Assembly (NCBI GenBank): GCA_003567005.1
Contig: PXBF01000121.1
Coordinates: 1-45,257 of the forward strand
Source of the DNA: PVC group bacterium
GTDB taxonomy: Bacteria; Verrucomicrobiota; Kiritimatiellia; UBA8416
Direction: 5' to 3'
DNA: 45,257 bases
In this document: piece after piece, positions 9,173-17,406 of the stretch
How the letters are laid out: every line of letters begins with the position of its first letter
Numbering within the stretch: the first letter of the stretch is position 1
The notes under the pieces: model-generated
Seen by the model: only the letters and a program-made list of their open reading frames with translations
What the model was told of the DNA's origin: nothing
The model's database searches: none
Made by a program: the position numbers and the translations under genes

Positions 9173-9919
9173 ATGCATATTACGATTAGAGTGGAACGAT
9201 TCAATCCAGAGAGTGATGCGAAGGCGTACGAGCAGTCGTACCAAGTTGATGTGACAGCAGAAGAGCGTGTGCTGGACGCCTTGATTGAAATCAAACGGAA
9301 TCAGGATGCGACGCTTGGATTCCGCTATAGTTGTGCGCATGGCGTTTGCGGATCGGACGCGATGCGGATCAATGGACGCGAGGGACTGGCATGCAAAACC
9401 TTATTCAAGGATGTTGTGGAGAAAGACGGCGATGTTGTCCGGCTGCAGCCCATGCGTCACATGAAAGTGGAGCGAGATCTGATGGTGGACCAAACTTGTT
9501 TCTTCGAAAAATATCGCCATGTACGGCCATATTTATTCGCCAAGGATGATGCGTCGCCCGCGGTTGCCGAGCGCTTGCAGAGTGAAGAAGAGCGTGGGGT
9601 AATCGACGATGCGACCAAATGTATTTTATGCGGGGCTTGTTATTCTGCCTGTCCGGTATTGGATGAGCGACCCTCGTTTATCGGTCCGGCCGCATTGGTG
9701 CAGGCTGCTCGATTTGTGCAGGATAGTCGAGACCAGGGATTGGAAGCCCGTATAGACGTACTCGATTCTCAAGATGGTGTCTGGTCGTGCGATGGGCATT
9801 TCGCATGCACGCGTGTTTGCCCCCGAGAGATTAAGGTGACGAAATTGATTAACCAGATGAAGCGTCAGATTAAAAAATACCGTGCTGATCGCGGTGAGGA
9901 AACGGCAGAGGGGTCCTGA
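9173..9919 (+). CDS. sdhB: Succinate dehydrogenase/fumarate reductase iron-sulfur subunit
   Basis: A 248-residue iron-sulfur subunit. The N-terminal plant-type [2Fe-2S] motif is CAHGVCGSDA followed by a later Cys; Asp replaces the third Cys, as in E. coli SdhB. The C-terminal ferredoxin domain has CILCGACYSACP and CTRVCP for the [4Fe-4S] and [3Fe-4S]/[4Fe-4S] clusters. The start was placed at 9173, where ATG follows a GGAG at good spacing and the protein begins MHITIRVERF; an in-frame ATG at 9155 has no ribosome site. Its stop overlaps the start of the downstream flavin reductase by one base, so the two are probably translated together. Confidence 0.92.
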   Translation: MHITIRVERFNPESDAKAYEQSYQVDVTAEERVLDALIEIKRNQDATLGFRYSCAHGVCGSDAMRINGREGLACKTLFKDVVEKDGDVVRLQPMRHMKVERDLMVDQTCFFEKYRHVRPYLFAKDDASPAVAERLQSEEERGVIDDATKCILCGACYSACPVLDERPSFIGPAALVQAARFVQDSRDQGLEARIDVLDSQDGVWSCDGHFACTRVCPREIKVTKLINQMKRQIKKYRADRGEETAEGS

Positions 9920-10563
9920 TGGTGGAAGGCGAGAGTGTGCGGCGTGTGCTGTGCGTGCGTAATTTGAGTTCGAAAGCGTATGTCTTGCGGATTGATTGTG
10001 CGGATATGCCGTTTGAGCCGGGACAGCATATTGCGTTGGGTGTATATGGGGATCCGGATATACGCGAATATTCGATTTACAGTTCGCCGGGGGCTCCTTA
10101 TCTCGAAGTCTTGATTACAGAGACAGACCCCGGCATGGTCTCACGGAAACTGCGTCGTTTGTCTTCGGGAGATTGCGTCCTGGTTAATGGTCCCTATGGT
10201 TTTTTTACGCTGCCGGAGAATCGCGATTGTCGCGTGCTTGCGGTGGCGACGGGGTCTGGCATTGCTCCCTTTCATAGTATGAACGGTGCATATCCGGATT
10301 TGGATCTGCTCGTTTTGCATGGGATACGCGAGGAAGCGGAGGCCTATGAACGTGAGGACTATCGGCAGTATCTTTCCTGTACATCGCGTGCAGATGATGG
10401 GGATTTTCATGGTCGGGTAACGGATTATCTGCAAGGTAATGAAGTGGATGCAGATGCCTATGTATATTTATGCGGCAATTGCGAAATGATTTATGCTGCG
10501 TATGACTTGTTACAGGAAAAGGGGATTGCGCCGGAAAAGATCAAAACGGAAGTGTATTTTTGA
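9919..10563 (+). CDS. FNR-like flavin oxidoreductase coupled to sdhAB
   Basis: A 214-residue ferredoxin-NADP reductase-fold protein. The FAD-binding barrel has REYSIYSSP (RxYS motif). The NAD(P)-binding half has VATGSGIAPF, YLCGN and a terminal EVYF, so all expected motifs are present. No iron-sulfur cysteine cluster is added. The ATG overlaps the stop of the iron-sulfur subunit (TGATG), which implies a physical or functional partnership. Because the operon has no membrane anchor, the simplest inference is that this protein passes electrons between NAD(P)H and the SdhAB pair, giving a soluble NAD(P)H:fumarate reductase. Annotation alone would allow a general flavodoxin/ferredoxin reductase. 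A heptamer repeat tract begins within about 15 bases of its stop. Confidence 0.85.
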   Translation: MVEGESVRRVLCVRNLSSKAYVLRIDCADMPFEPGQHIALGVYGDPDIREYSIYSSPGAPYLEVLITETDPGMVSRKLRRLSSGDCVLVNGPYGFFTLPENRDCRVLAVATGSGIAPFHSMNGAYPDLDLLVLHGIREEAEAYEREDYRQYLSCTSRADDGDFHGRVTDYLQGNEVDADAYVYLCGNCEMIYAAYDLLQEKGIAPEKIKTEVYF

Positions 10564-10577
10564 GGGTTGCGAGTGTG

Positions 10578-10633
10578 GGTTGCGGGGTGCAGGTTGGAGG
10601 TTACAGGTTGGGGGTTGAAGGGAGAAGGTCGGG
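10578..10633 (+). repeat. Heptamer tandem array, consensus GGTTGNA
   Basis: Eight consecutive 7-base units lie in strict register from 10578: GGTTGCG, GGGTGCA, GGTTGGA, GGTTACA, GGTTGGG, GGTTGAA, GGGAGAA, GGTCGGG. Another GGTTGCG lies just upstream at 10565. The units are degenerate, but no base is inserted or lost between them. The tract is intergenic, after the FNR-like gene. Confidence 0.85.
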
Positions 10634-10679
10634 GCGGGGTCCGATGGGGACAGAAGTTGATATGGTTTAAGTATGTTAG

Positions 10680-10714
10680 GTCTGTAGTCTGGGGTCTGCA
10701 GTCTGTAGTCAGGG
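10680..10714 (+). repeat. Second heptamer array, consensus GTCTGNA
   Basis: Five consecutive 7-base units run from 10680: GTCTGTA, GTCTGGG, GTCTGCA, GTCTGTA, GTCAGGG. The array ends just before the ribosome site and ATG of miaB. It has the same period as the array 50 bases upstream but a different word. Confidence 0.85.
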
Positions 10715-10724
10715 AGATAGGGAA

Positions 10725-12146
10725 ATGAAGTATCATTTGGTCACGTTAGGGTGTCAGATGAACAAGTCTGACAGCGAGCGTATTGCTACGGTCGTAGAAG
10801 ATTTGGGGTATGTTGTAACGGACCACGAAGAGGAAGCTGATTTGATTGGCATTGTGGCATGTTCCGTGCGTCAGGCAGCCATTGACCGTGTCTATTCGAA
10901 GATTCACAGGTGGAATCAGTTGAAACGTGACAAGAATCTGCTGACTTTTGTGACTGGGTGCATTTTGCCGACGGATCGCGAAAAATTTCTCAAGTTGTTT
11001 GATTTATGCTTTCAGATCAGCGAACTGCCGGAATTGCCGGCGATGATTCGTCAATATGGTGTGCCGACGCCCTTGTCGTCGGGCGTGGCGCATGATCCAG
11101 CGGAGGATGCGGCACGGCTGGAGGCCGAAGGATTTGCGGAAGTTGAGGAGGACGGTCACAAGGCGATTGCGGGGCGTCCGGTGATGATGAAACAACCGGA
11201 GACGCGTATTGCCGGTTTCTGGGACATTCGGCCGCATTACCAATCACGCAGCGAAGCGTTTATCCCTATTCAGAATGGTTGTGACAAGTTTTGTACGTTT
11301 TGCGCGGTTCCCTACACGCGGGGACGCGAAATATCCCGTCCATCGGCCGATATTCTTGCGGAAGTGCGGCGTCTGGTGGAGCAGGGCTATCGTTCCATTA
11401 CGCTACTGGGACAGAATGTGAATTCATATGGGCGCGACAAGCCCAATGAGGAAATGCGATTTGCTGAATTGCTTGAGGAAATCGGGAGATATGGCGATGC
11501 ATGTGGCGAGCGCTTCTGGCTGTATTTCACTTCTCCGCATCCAAGAGATATGCAGGATGAGGTGCTGGAGGTGATAGCGCGCTATCATTGCTTAGCGAAG
11601 CAGATTCACTTGCCGGTGCAGTCGGGCGATAACAAATTGCTGATACGTATGAATCGCAACCATAGTGTGCAAGATTATCGACGGATTGTAGCTGCAATTC
11701 GGAACTTTCTCCCAACGGCCACTCTTTTTACGGATATTATTGTGGGCTTTAGTGGTGAAACCGATGAACAATTTGAGAATACGGTCAAGTTAATGGAAGA
11801 CGTTGAGTTCGATATGGCCTTTATTGCACGGTATTCGCCTCGCCCCGGGGCAGCCAGTTCGCGTTGGGAGGATGATGTGAGTCCTGATGTAAAAAAAGCC
11901 CGGATGCATCGTTTGAGTGAGATTTTGCGTGCGCATTCCGTTTCTCATAATGCCAGAATGCTGGGGGACGTGTATCCGGTGCTCGTTACGGGGAAAGGAC
12001 GTAAAGAGGGATTTATGTCGGGATTGACCGAGGGGAAAATCAACATCCGCTTTGCGTCGGAAGACGAGTCTCTGGTTGGCCAAATTGTAGATGTTGAAAT
12101 TACGCGCACGGGGCCATTTGCCGTAGAAGGGCGCCTGTGCGAGTGA
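10725..12146 (+). CDS. miaB: tRNA-2-methylthio-N6-dimethylallyladenosine synthase (MiaB)
   Basis: A radical SAM methylthiotransferase modifying A37 of tRNAs that read UNN codons. It has 473 residues. The N-terminal MTTase domain carries the three cluster Cys (LGCQMNKSDSE, VACSVR, TGCILP). The radical SAM cluster is Cys186, Cys190 and Cys193 (CDKFCTFC), followed by the RGRE motif. Downstream come LPVQSGDNKLL and DIIVGFSGETDEQF, then a C-terminal TRAM domain. The linker between the N-terminal domain and the SAM cluster looks longer than in typical MiaB, and the usual NTCSVR reads VACSVR. MiaB is preferred over RimO or MtaB because of the N-terminal and QSG motifs. The start follows GGGAGATAGGGA directly after a repeat array. 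Confidence 0.9.
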   Translation: MKYHLVTLGCQMNKSDSERIATVVEDLGYVVTDHEEEADLIGIVACSVRQAAIDRVYSKIHRWNQLKRDKNLLTFVTGCILPTDREKFLKLFDLCFQISELPELPAMIRQYGVPTPLSSGVAHDPAEDAARLEAEGFAEVEEDGHKAIAGRPVMMKQPETRIAGFWDIRPHYQSRSEAFIPIQNGCDKFCTFCAVPYTRGREISRPSADILAEVRRLVEQGYRSITLLGQNVNSYGRDKPNEEMRFAELLEEIGRYGDACGERFWLYFTSPHPRDMQDEVLEVIARYHCLAKQIHLPVQSGDNKLLIRMNRNHSVQDYRRIVAAIRNFLPTATLFTDIIVGFSGETDEQFENTVKLMEDVEFDMAFIARYSPRPGAASSRWEDDVSPDVKKARMHRLSEILRAHSVSHNARMLGDVYPVLVTGKGRKEGFMSGLTEGKINIRFASEDESLVGQIVDVEITRTGPFAVEGRLCE

Positions 12147-12196
12147 TCGTGCGGGGCATTGCTTGTTGATGTTGCCGATTTTCAGAAAGGGTAGCG

Positions 12197-12667
12197 ATGA
12201 AGTATTGGTTGATGAAGAGTGAGCCGTCTGTGTATGGCATTGATGATCTTGCTCGAGATGGTGTAACGGGTTGGGAAGGCGTGCGCAATTATCAGGCGCG
12301 CAATTTTATGCGTGATGATATGCAGCTAGGGGATTTGGCGTTGTTTTATCATTCGAATGCTAATCCGCCCGGGGTTGCGGGCATTATGCGCGTGGTGCGT
12401 GAAGCGTATCCGGATGACACTGCAGAGGATGAAAAGAGTCCGTATTTTGACGCGAAATGGGTAGCCGCAGGCAAACCGAACCGCTGGGTTCGTGTGGACC
12501 TTGAGCTGGTGGAGAAATTTGCGCAAGAGGTGAGTTTGCAAGCGCTTCGTGCGGACACCAAGCTTGCGGGCTTGATGGTGACGCGCAAGGGCTGCCGGTT
12601 ATCGATTCAGCCTGTTGAAAAGAGACACTTTTTGCGGATTTGCAAGTTGGGGCAGACATGTCTGTAG
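12197..12667 (+). CDS. EVE domain protein
   Basis: A 156-residue single-domain EVE protein (PUA-like fold, thymocyte nuclear protein 1 family). Typical motifs are the start MKYWLMKSEPS, then WEGVRNYQARNFM, GDLALFYHSN and a C-terminal ITKxxCxRLSIQPV-like block. The family binds modified bases in DNA or RNA; the ligand here is unknown. It lies 50 bases after miaB with a ribosome site AAAGGG, so the two could be cotranscribed, but a functional link is only suggestive. It converges on the metalloprotease gene with 65 bases between them. Confidence 0.9.
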   Translation: MKYWLMKSEPSVYGIDDLARDGVTGWEGVRNYQARNFMRDDMQLGDLALFYHSNANPPGVAGIMRVVREAYPDDTAEDEKSPYFDAKWVAAGKPNRWVRVDLELVEKFAQEVSLQALRADTKLAGLMVTRKGCRLSIQPVEKRHFLRICKLGQTCL

Positions 12668-12732
12668 TTGCGATTTTTTATGTGAAATGTCTTTTTCTTT
12701 CATGGGTTGGCTCATTTTCGGATAGCCGCCAA

Positions 12733-14325
12733 TCATGATGTTGCAGGCTCCAGCGCAATATTGTCTACAGCGAATAGGACCTTTGGCGAGGCGGGCAGGC
12801 CATGGATGCTGGCTTCGGGGGTCAGCAATAATTCCGCTTTACGCACCCGCCCATCCCTGACCGGCACATTGACGGCATGGGTCAGCAGGGAATCGAGATC
12901 CAGCGGGTCGCCCTCTGGCGTCCAGGCAAGGGGCAGCATAAAGGTTTTTTCCTTGCCCCCTTGTTCGATACGCAGCGAGATATCCCACGGGCCGGTGTTT
13001 AATCTGCGGGCCCGCTTGCGGTCTTCCTCTTTATTCGGGTCAAACGTGTCGATGAGGCCACTTAAATAGGGGCCAATCACCGGATAGATGAAATTGGCTT
13101 CTTCGGTCACGGCGCTGACCTGGGCCATGATACTATAAACCTCGACATCCTTTTCAATGGGGAAAAGGCGGCCATCGTTCTTGATGATATCCGAAAATGC
13201 ACCGGTGTAATGGTTCCATTTGACATATGCCTGCTTTTCTTCACTCCATCGTGCCACGTTGCGTTCCATGTAATCCTGCATTTTGCGAACGGAATAATCT
13301 GAGAAATACGCGATTTGTTCGCCTGGTTCTTCGCCGATACCTCCGCCGAACATGGGGTCTTTTCTCCATTCGCCCGGTGTGCCATGCTCCGTATTTTCAG
13401 AAAGGACGGGCGAAAGAAACCCGAAGCGTGGGTCAAACTTCCAGGTTGGGCCGCCATGAAAACCGCCATTGTTTTTGTCGATTCCGTACATTTTCCCCAC
13501 GTAAGGGTATCCCGCCTCGCAGGGAAGATCATCAACGCCGAGGACATGGCCCATTTCGTGATGCAGGACGGGAAAACGGCTGAGACTTCCCATGCCGGCA
13601 TACCCCCAGGCCCAGCCTCCAGAATGGACGTTGGCAATACTGATGAAATAAGCCGTCAGATGTTTCTGGCCTCCCGCCTTCTGCAGGGCGTCATACCACT
13701 GCTGGGCGGCGAGTTGTTTGCCATTAAAAGGCTCGCCAGTCTTGGTTAGATGTTCGTCCGTGCTGGTGAGACGAACGGCTGGGTTATTGGCCCGCGGAGG
13801 TATAATTAATTCCTTGAAGCGAATCCTTTTCAGGCGTTGGATGTTTAATGCAGTGAGGGGACGACGTACGAAGATTTCCTCTTCATAGCCTGCGGGATAA
13901 TCAACGTCCTCATAATCGAAGTAATGAATGTCGAACATGGTCATATTCATGACCAAAGGCGGACCGATCTCGATATGCTCAATGGTGTGTTCCCGTTCAC
14001 CGGCATGAATGGTCACTTTGAGGCCACGCTTGATCCAGCGGGCGGGGATGGTTGCCGTGAAACTGTCTTCATAACGATGAATGATCTTTCCGGGCTCGGT
14101 GCAGATCTCTTTTGGCAGGTATTCCGGGCCTTCTAATGGCAGACGCAAGGTCTCACCTGCTAGATGTAACGCTGCCTCCACTGGAGGGGCTTTGGCATTC
14201 GAGGAGGAAAGCAGATGTACTTTGATCAGCGTCTCTTTCTTGCCGACCAGTTTGAAATATGGCGCGCCGGGTTGCAGAACATGCGTTTGGGCAAAGAATA
14301 CAGCATCGATCGTAATGTCAGTCAT
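12733..14325 (-). CDS. M66-like metalloprotease with HExxHxxGxxD site
   Basis: A 530-residue putative zinc protease. The N-terminal segment (FFAQTHVLQPGAPYFKLVGK) resembles the beta-sandwich start of StcE/TagA/dictomallein-type M66 proteins. The catalytic motif is HEMGHVLGVDD, with His256, Glu257, His260 and a third ligand at Asp266 where M66 enzymes usually have His. Around it is the Gly/Trp-rich GGWAWGYAGMG that precedes the site in this family. M66 proteases are secreted mucin-degrading enzymes, but this protein has no signal peptide and no lipobox at the start supported by AAAGGA. Export may use another route, or the protein acts inside the cell. The family placement is from motif memory and should be tested by profile search. 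Confidence 0.65.
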   Translation of the reverse strand: MTDITIDAVFFAQTHVLQPGAPYFKLVGKKETLIKVHLLSSSNAKAPPVEAALHLAGETLRLPLEGPEYLPKEICTEPGKIIHRYEDSFTATIPARWIKRGLKVTIHAGEREHTIEHIEIGPPLVMNMTMFDIHYFDYEDVDYPAGYEEEIFVRRPLTALNIQRLKRIRFKELIIPPRANNPAVRLTSTDEHLTKTGEPFNGKQLAAQQWYDALQKAGGQKHLTAYFISIANVHSGGWAWGYAGMGSLSRFPVLHHEMGHVLGVDDLPCEAGYPYVGKMYGIDKNNGGFHGGPTWKFDPRFGFLSPVLSENTEHGTPGEWRKDPMFGGGIGEEPGEQIAYFSDYSVRKMQDYMERNVARWSEEKQAYVKWNHYTGAFSDIIKNDGRLFPIEKDVEVYSIMAQVSAVTEEANFIYPVIGPYLSGLIDTFDPNKEEDRKRARRLNTGPWDISLRIEQGGKEKTFMLPLAWTPEGDPLDLDSLLTHAVNVPVRDGRVRKAELLLTPEASIHGLPASPKVLFAVDNIALEPATS

Positions 14326-14423
14326 GAGGTTCCTTTCGGCACGTGTCCTGTTTTCGCCTACCTTTCAAAAAGGAAGGCGTTTTCATCTCTGTTGAATCTG
14401 CAAACTTGTCTTTTCTGCATTAT

Positions 14424-14454
14424 TTGTTTTCTATTTGCAATTTGATACTATAAT
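14424..14454 (+). promoter_or_regulatory. Predicted promoter of gpmI
   Basis: A perfect TATAAT lies at 14449-14454 in an AT-rich intergenic stretch, with TTGTTT at 14424-14429 as a possible -35 (19-base spacer, slightly long). It would give a leader of about 57 bases ending in AAGGAGAG before the gpmI ATG. Confidence 0.5.
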
Positions 14455-14517
14455 TTGAGATTTTTTAATATTTTTTCATTCTTTTTCATGTTTAGTCGAT
14501 TGTAATAAGGAGAGATC

Positions 14518-16074
14518 ATGAGACCAGTGGTTCTAATAATACGTGATGGATGGGGTATGAATCCGGATGCAGAAGGCAATGCGGTGCAGGCGGCGGATAC
14601 GCCTCATATTGATCGTTATTTGCGCGATTATCCTTGGACGACATTGGCGTGCTCTGGTGAGCCCGTGGGGTTACCGGACGGATATCAGGGGTCAAGCGAA
14701 GTGGGACACTTGAATATTGGTGCCGGGCGGATTGTTGTGCAGGAATTGAAGCGAATTGACGATGGACTAAGCACGGGCGCGCTTTTTTCTGTTCCCAAGT
14801 GGAAAGAACTTGTCGATGCTTGGAAAGCGCGGGGTGGTCGTTTGCATCTCTTAGGTCTGTTGCAGGATGAGGGCGTGCATGCGCATCAGGAGCATCTTTT
14901 CAAGATTATGCGCCGTGCCCGTAGCGAATATCCAGAGGGGAACATTGTCATTCATCCTTTTTTAGATGGGCGAGATACGCCTCCACATAGTTCGCGAGAG
15001 TACCTGGCGAAGTTACAGCAGGTGATGCAAGAAGTTGGTGGGTGCACGATCGGAACCATGATGGGAAGGTATTATTCCATGGATCGTTCACAAAACTGGC
15101 GTTTAACGGATATTGCTTATCATACACTGGTTTGTGGCGAAGGTCGTAGCATGACAGACCCCCTTGCTGCGGTAGAATATGCTTACGAGCATGACAAAAC
15201 CTCTGATGGTGTCGACATGTTTGATGAATATATTCCACCACACGTAATGGAGGGGTATACAGGGATGCAGGATGGTGATTGTGTCTTGCACACCAACTAT
15301 CGTCAGGATCGTGCCATTCAATTAACGCTCGCCTTTACGGCAGAAGATTACGCTGGAAATCGTAAAGTGTTACCGGAAGTCACGTACGTTGGTTTGACAC
15401 GTTATTTTGATGAGTTCGAAGAGTATATGATGGGCCCCATGAACACCGGCGGTGGTATGAATAGACTTCTCGGGGAGGTTATTGCCGAAGCGGGATTACG
15501 CCAATTACGGATCGCAGAGACGCAGAAGTATCGTCACGTAACCAGTTTTTTCAACGGTAAATCGACGACTCCTTACAAAGGGGAGGATCAGGTCGAAGTG
15601 CCCTCACGTTTTGATGCTGCCAGTTTTGGGAGTCACCCGGAAATGGATGCCTACAATGTTACGGATGAAGTGTTGAAACGGCTTAAGGATAATCCGTATG
15701 CCTTCATTGTGATCAATTATGCTAACGGGGACATGGTGGGTCACACAGGGCAATTTGAGGCGGCGAAGAAAGCCATTGAAATTGTTGACGAGTGTGTGGG
15801 ACGTGTTACAGATCGCTGTCTGGAGCTCAACGGGCATGTCCTGATTACCGCGGATCATGGTAATTCTGAAATGATGCGTGACCCGGAAACCGGGATGGTG
15901 AAGACAAGTCATACCCTCTTTCCGGTTGAGTTCATTCATGTTGCCAAGGATGCAGCATCGTATCCTTTGGTAGATGGCGGAAAGTTGTCGGACATTGCGC
16001 CCACGGTACTTGATCTGCTACAATTGCCTATACCTGCCGAGATGACGGCGGAATCGCTTATCAAGCATAGTTAG
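14518..16074 (+). CDS. gpmI: 2,3-bisphosphoglycerate-independent phosphoglycerate mutase
   Basis: This glycolytic enzyme interconverts 3- and 2-phosphoglycerate using two Mn ions. Its 518 residues are typical for GpmI. The N-terminal metal motif is IIRDGWG. The phosphoserine nucleophile lies in GSSEVGHLNIGAGR. Later metal ligands sit in NGDMVGHTG and ITADHGNSEMM, all intact. The start has an AAGGAGAG ribosome site and a consensus promoter upstream. It heads a same-strand run with the exported amidase, the FHA kinase and the phosphoribosyltransferase; the 30-base gap to the amidase suggests cotranscription, although no functional link is obvious. Confidence 0.96.
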   Translation: MRPVVLIIRDGWGMNPDAEGNAVQAADTPHIDRYLRDYPWTTLACSGEPVGLPDGYQGSSEVGHLNIGAGRIVVQELKRIDDGLSTGALFSVPKWKELVDAWKARGGRLHLLGLLQDEGVHAHQEHLFKIMRRARSEYPEGNIVIHPFLDGRDTPPHSSREYLAKLQQVMQEVGGCTIGTMMGRYYSMDRSQNWRLTDIAYHTLVCGEGRSMTDPLAAVEYAYEHDKTSDGVDMFDEYIPPHVMEGYTGMQDGDCVLHTNYRQDRAIQLTLAFTAEDYAGNRKVLPEVTYVGLTRYFDEFEEYMMGPMNTGGGMNRLLGEVIAEAGLRQLRIAETQKYRHVTSFFNGKSTTPYKGEDQVEVPSRFDAASFGSHPEMDAYNVTDEVLKRLKDNPYAFIVINYANGDMVGHTGQFEAAKKAIEIVDECVGRVTDRCLELNGHVLITADHGNSEMMRDPETGMVKTSHTLFPVEFIHVAKDAASYPLVDGGKLSDIAPTVLDLLQLPIPAEMTAESLIKHS

Positions 16075-16104
16075 ATGTAACACAACAGATTGGGAGAGGT
16101 GCAC

Positions 16105-17337
16105 ATGAAACGTTGGAAGACAAGTTTGCAGATTGGTCTGCTACTTGTGTTTTGCGTGCAGGTATTCGCTTCTTCCTTGCAAACGCAGAATCGGTTAAGT
16201 CCTTGGAATGATCGTCGGGCAGTCCGCCGCCGGACCCGTTATATTGTTCTCCACACGACCGAGGGCGGTACGGTAGGTGCGCTTGAGAAACTGCGTCGAT
16301 TGGGTGAGGCCCATTATTTGGTGGGGGAGGATGGGGTGATTTACCGCATCATGGACCGTCGGCGTGTTGCGATGCATGCAGGGCGTAGCATGTGGGAGGG
16401 CACGACGAATCTCGATGAGCATTCTATTGGCATAGAAGTGACGGGGTATCATAATCGTCCCATAACGGATGCACAGATACGATCTTTGCGTTTGTTAATT
16501 GCTGACCTACAGCGTCAGTATCGGATACCGGATGAAAATGTTTTACCGCATTCCATGGTTGCATATGGTACGCCCAATCGGTGGCACCGTCGATCGCATC
16601 GTGGGCGTAAACGCTGTGGTATGCAATTCGCAGATCGGGGTTTGCGCGCGCAGCTTGGATTATCTCGTCAACCCTTATTTGATCCCGATGTGCGAGCGGG
16701 GCGGCTTATCGAGGCCGATCCTTATTTAGCGGAGCAATTGTTTCGTACGGCGGGGAGATCCTCGGGGCATCAGCAAGCGGTGATAACGAATCCTTCTGGC
16801 GGAGGGACTGCTGACACGATCACGCGGAATCGGTCCGCTTGGGATATTGCGCGTGATCAGTATCGATCTTCGACTACGCGTTATGTTTTTCCGGATGGCA
16901 CGGAAAAACGAGGCAGTGAGATCCGTAATTGGCGCCGCATTCCTGCTGGCACGCAAGTAATCCTGCCTAGGGGACAATCAGAAAATGCAGCCGAGGAATT
17001 ACTTGAAATTGGCGTTCATGGCGATAGTGCGCGGGAGTTGGCAGGAGAAGAGATGTTAGCTTCTACAACGATCTACTTTTTGCCCGACGGAAGAGTGCGG
17101 CAAGGAACGGAACTGCGTCAATCACAGGTTGAGAATCTACCAGATGGCACGAGGATGCTGGTAGGTTATGTGCATGGCGGATATGTAACCGCTCGCAGAT
17201 CGGCGCATGATATTGCTGGGGCGAAGTGGAATCATTCTACAACCTTTTATCGCCGCCCAGACGGTAGAATTCTTACAGGGGATCGGGTTTCAGAGGATAG
17301 CATTATCCCTATGATGATGGTGTTTTTTCAGCGCTAG
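16105..17337 (+). CDS. Exported N-acetylmuramoyl-L-alanine amidase with C-terminal repeats
   Basis: A 410-residue exported cell-wall amidase. Residues 1-23 form a Sec signal peptide (MKRWKTSLQIGLLLVFCVQ). The Amidase_2 domain (about 38-180) carries probable zinc ligands His50 in VLHTTEGG, His149 in LPHSMVAYG and Cys171 in KRCGM, the His-His-Cys set of T7-lysozyme-like enzymes. The C-terminal part holds three diverged copies of a module of about 45-50 residues (near 242, 305 and 364), each with SAxDIA, STTxY, PDG and a closing hydrophobic strand. The start at 16105 is chosen for its GGGAGAGG site and signal peptide. The repeats look LysM-like in outline and may bind peptidoglycan. Confidence 0.85.
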   Translation: MKRWKTSLQIGLLLVFCVQVFASSLQTQNRLSPWNDRRAVRRRTRYIVLHTTEGGTVGALEKLRRLGEAHYLVGEDGVIYRIMDRRRVAMHAGRSMWEGTTNLDEHSIGIEVTGYHNRPITDAQIRSLRLLIADLQRQYRIPDENVLPHSMVAYGTPNRWHRRSHRGRKRCGMQFADRGLRAQLGLSRQPLFDPDVRAGRLIEADPYLAEQLFRTAGRSSGHQQAVITNPSGGGTADTITRNRSAWDIARDQYRSSTTRYVFPDGTEKRGSEIRNWRRIPAGTQVILPRGQSENAAEELLEIGVHGDSARELAGEEMLASTTIYFLPDGRVRQGTELRQSQVENLPDGTRMLVGYVHGGYVTARRSAHDIAGAKWNHSTTFYRRPDGRILTGDRVSEDSIIPMMMVFFQR

Positions 17338-17406
17338 GTGCTAAGAGGTTGTGTTGCACCGTTGCATGCATGGCACAAGCGGGTAACAGTATTGTTTGGT
17401 GGCAGT

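Noticed and set aside
10491..10736. Minus-strand frame across the heptamer arrays
   Set aside because: Its residues simply translate the 7-base repeats; no start signal or domain.
12668..12732. Terminator between the EVE and metalloprotease genes
   Set aside because: The T-rich stretch has only a 5-6 base imperfect stem; not enough to call.
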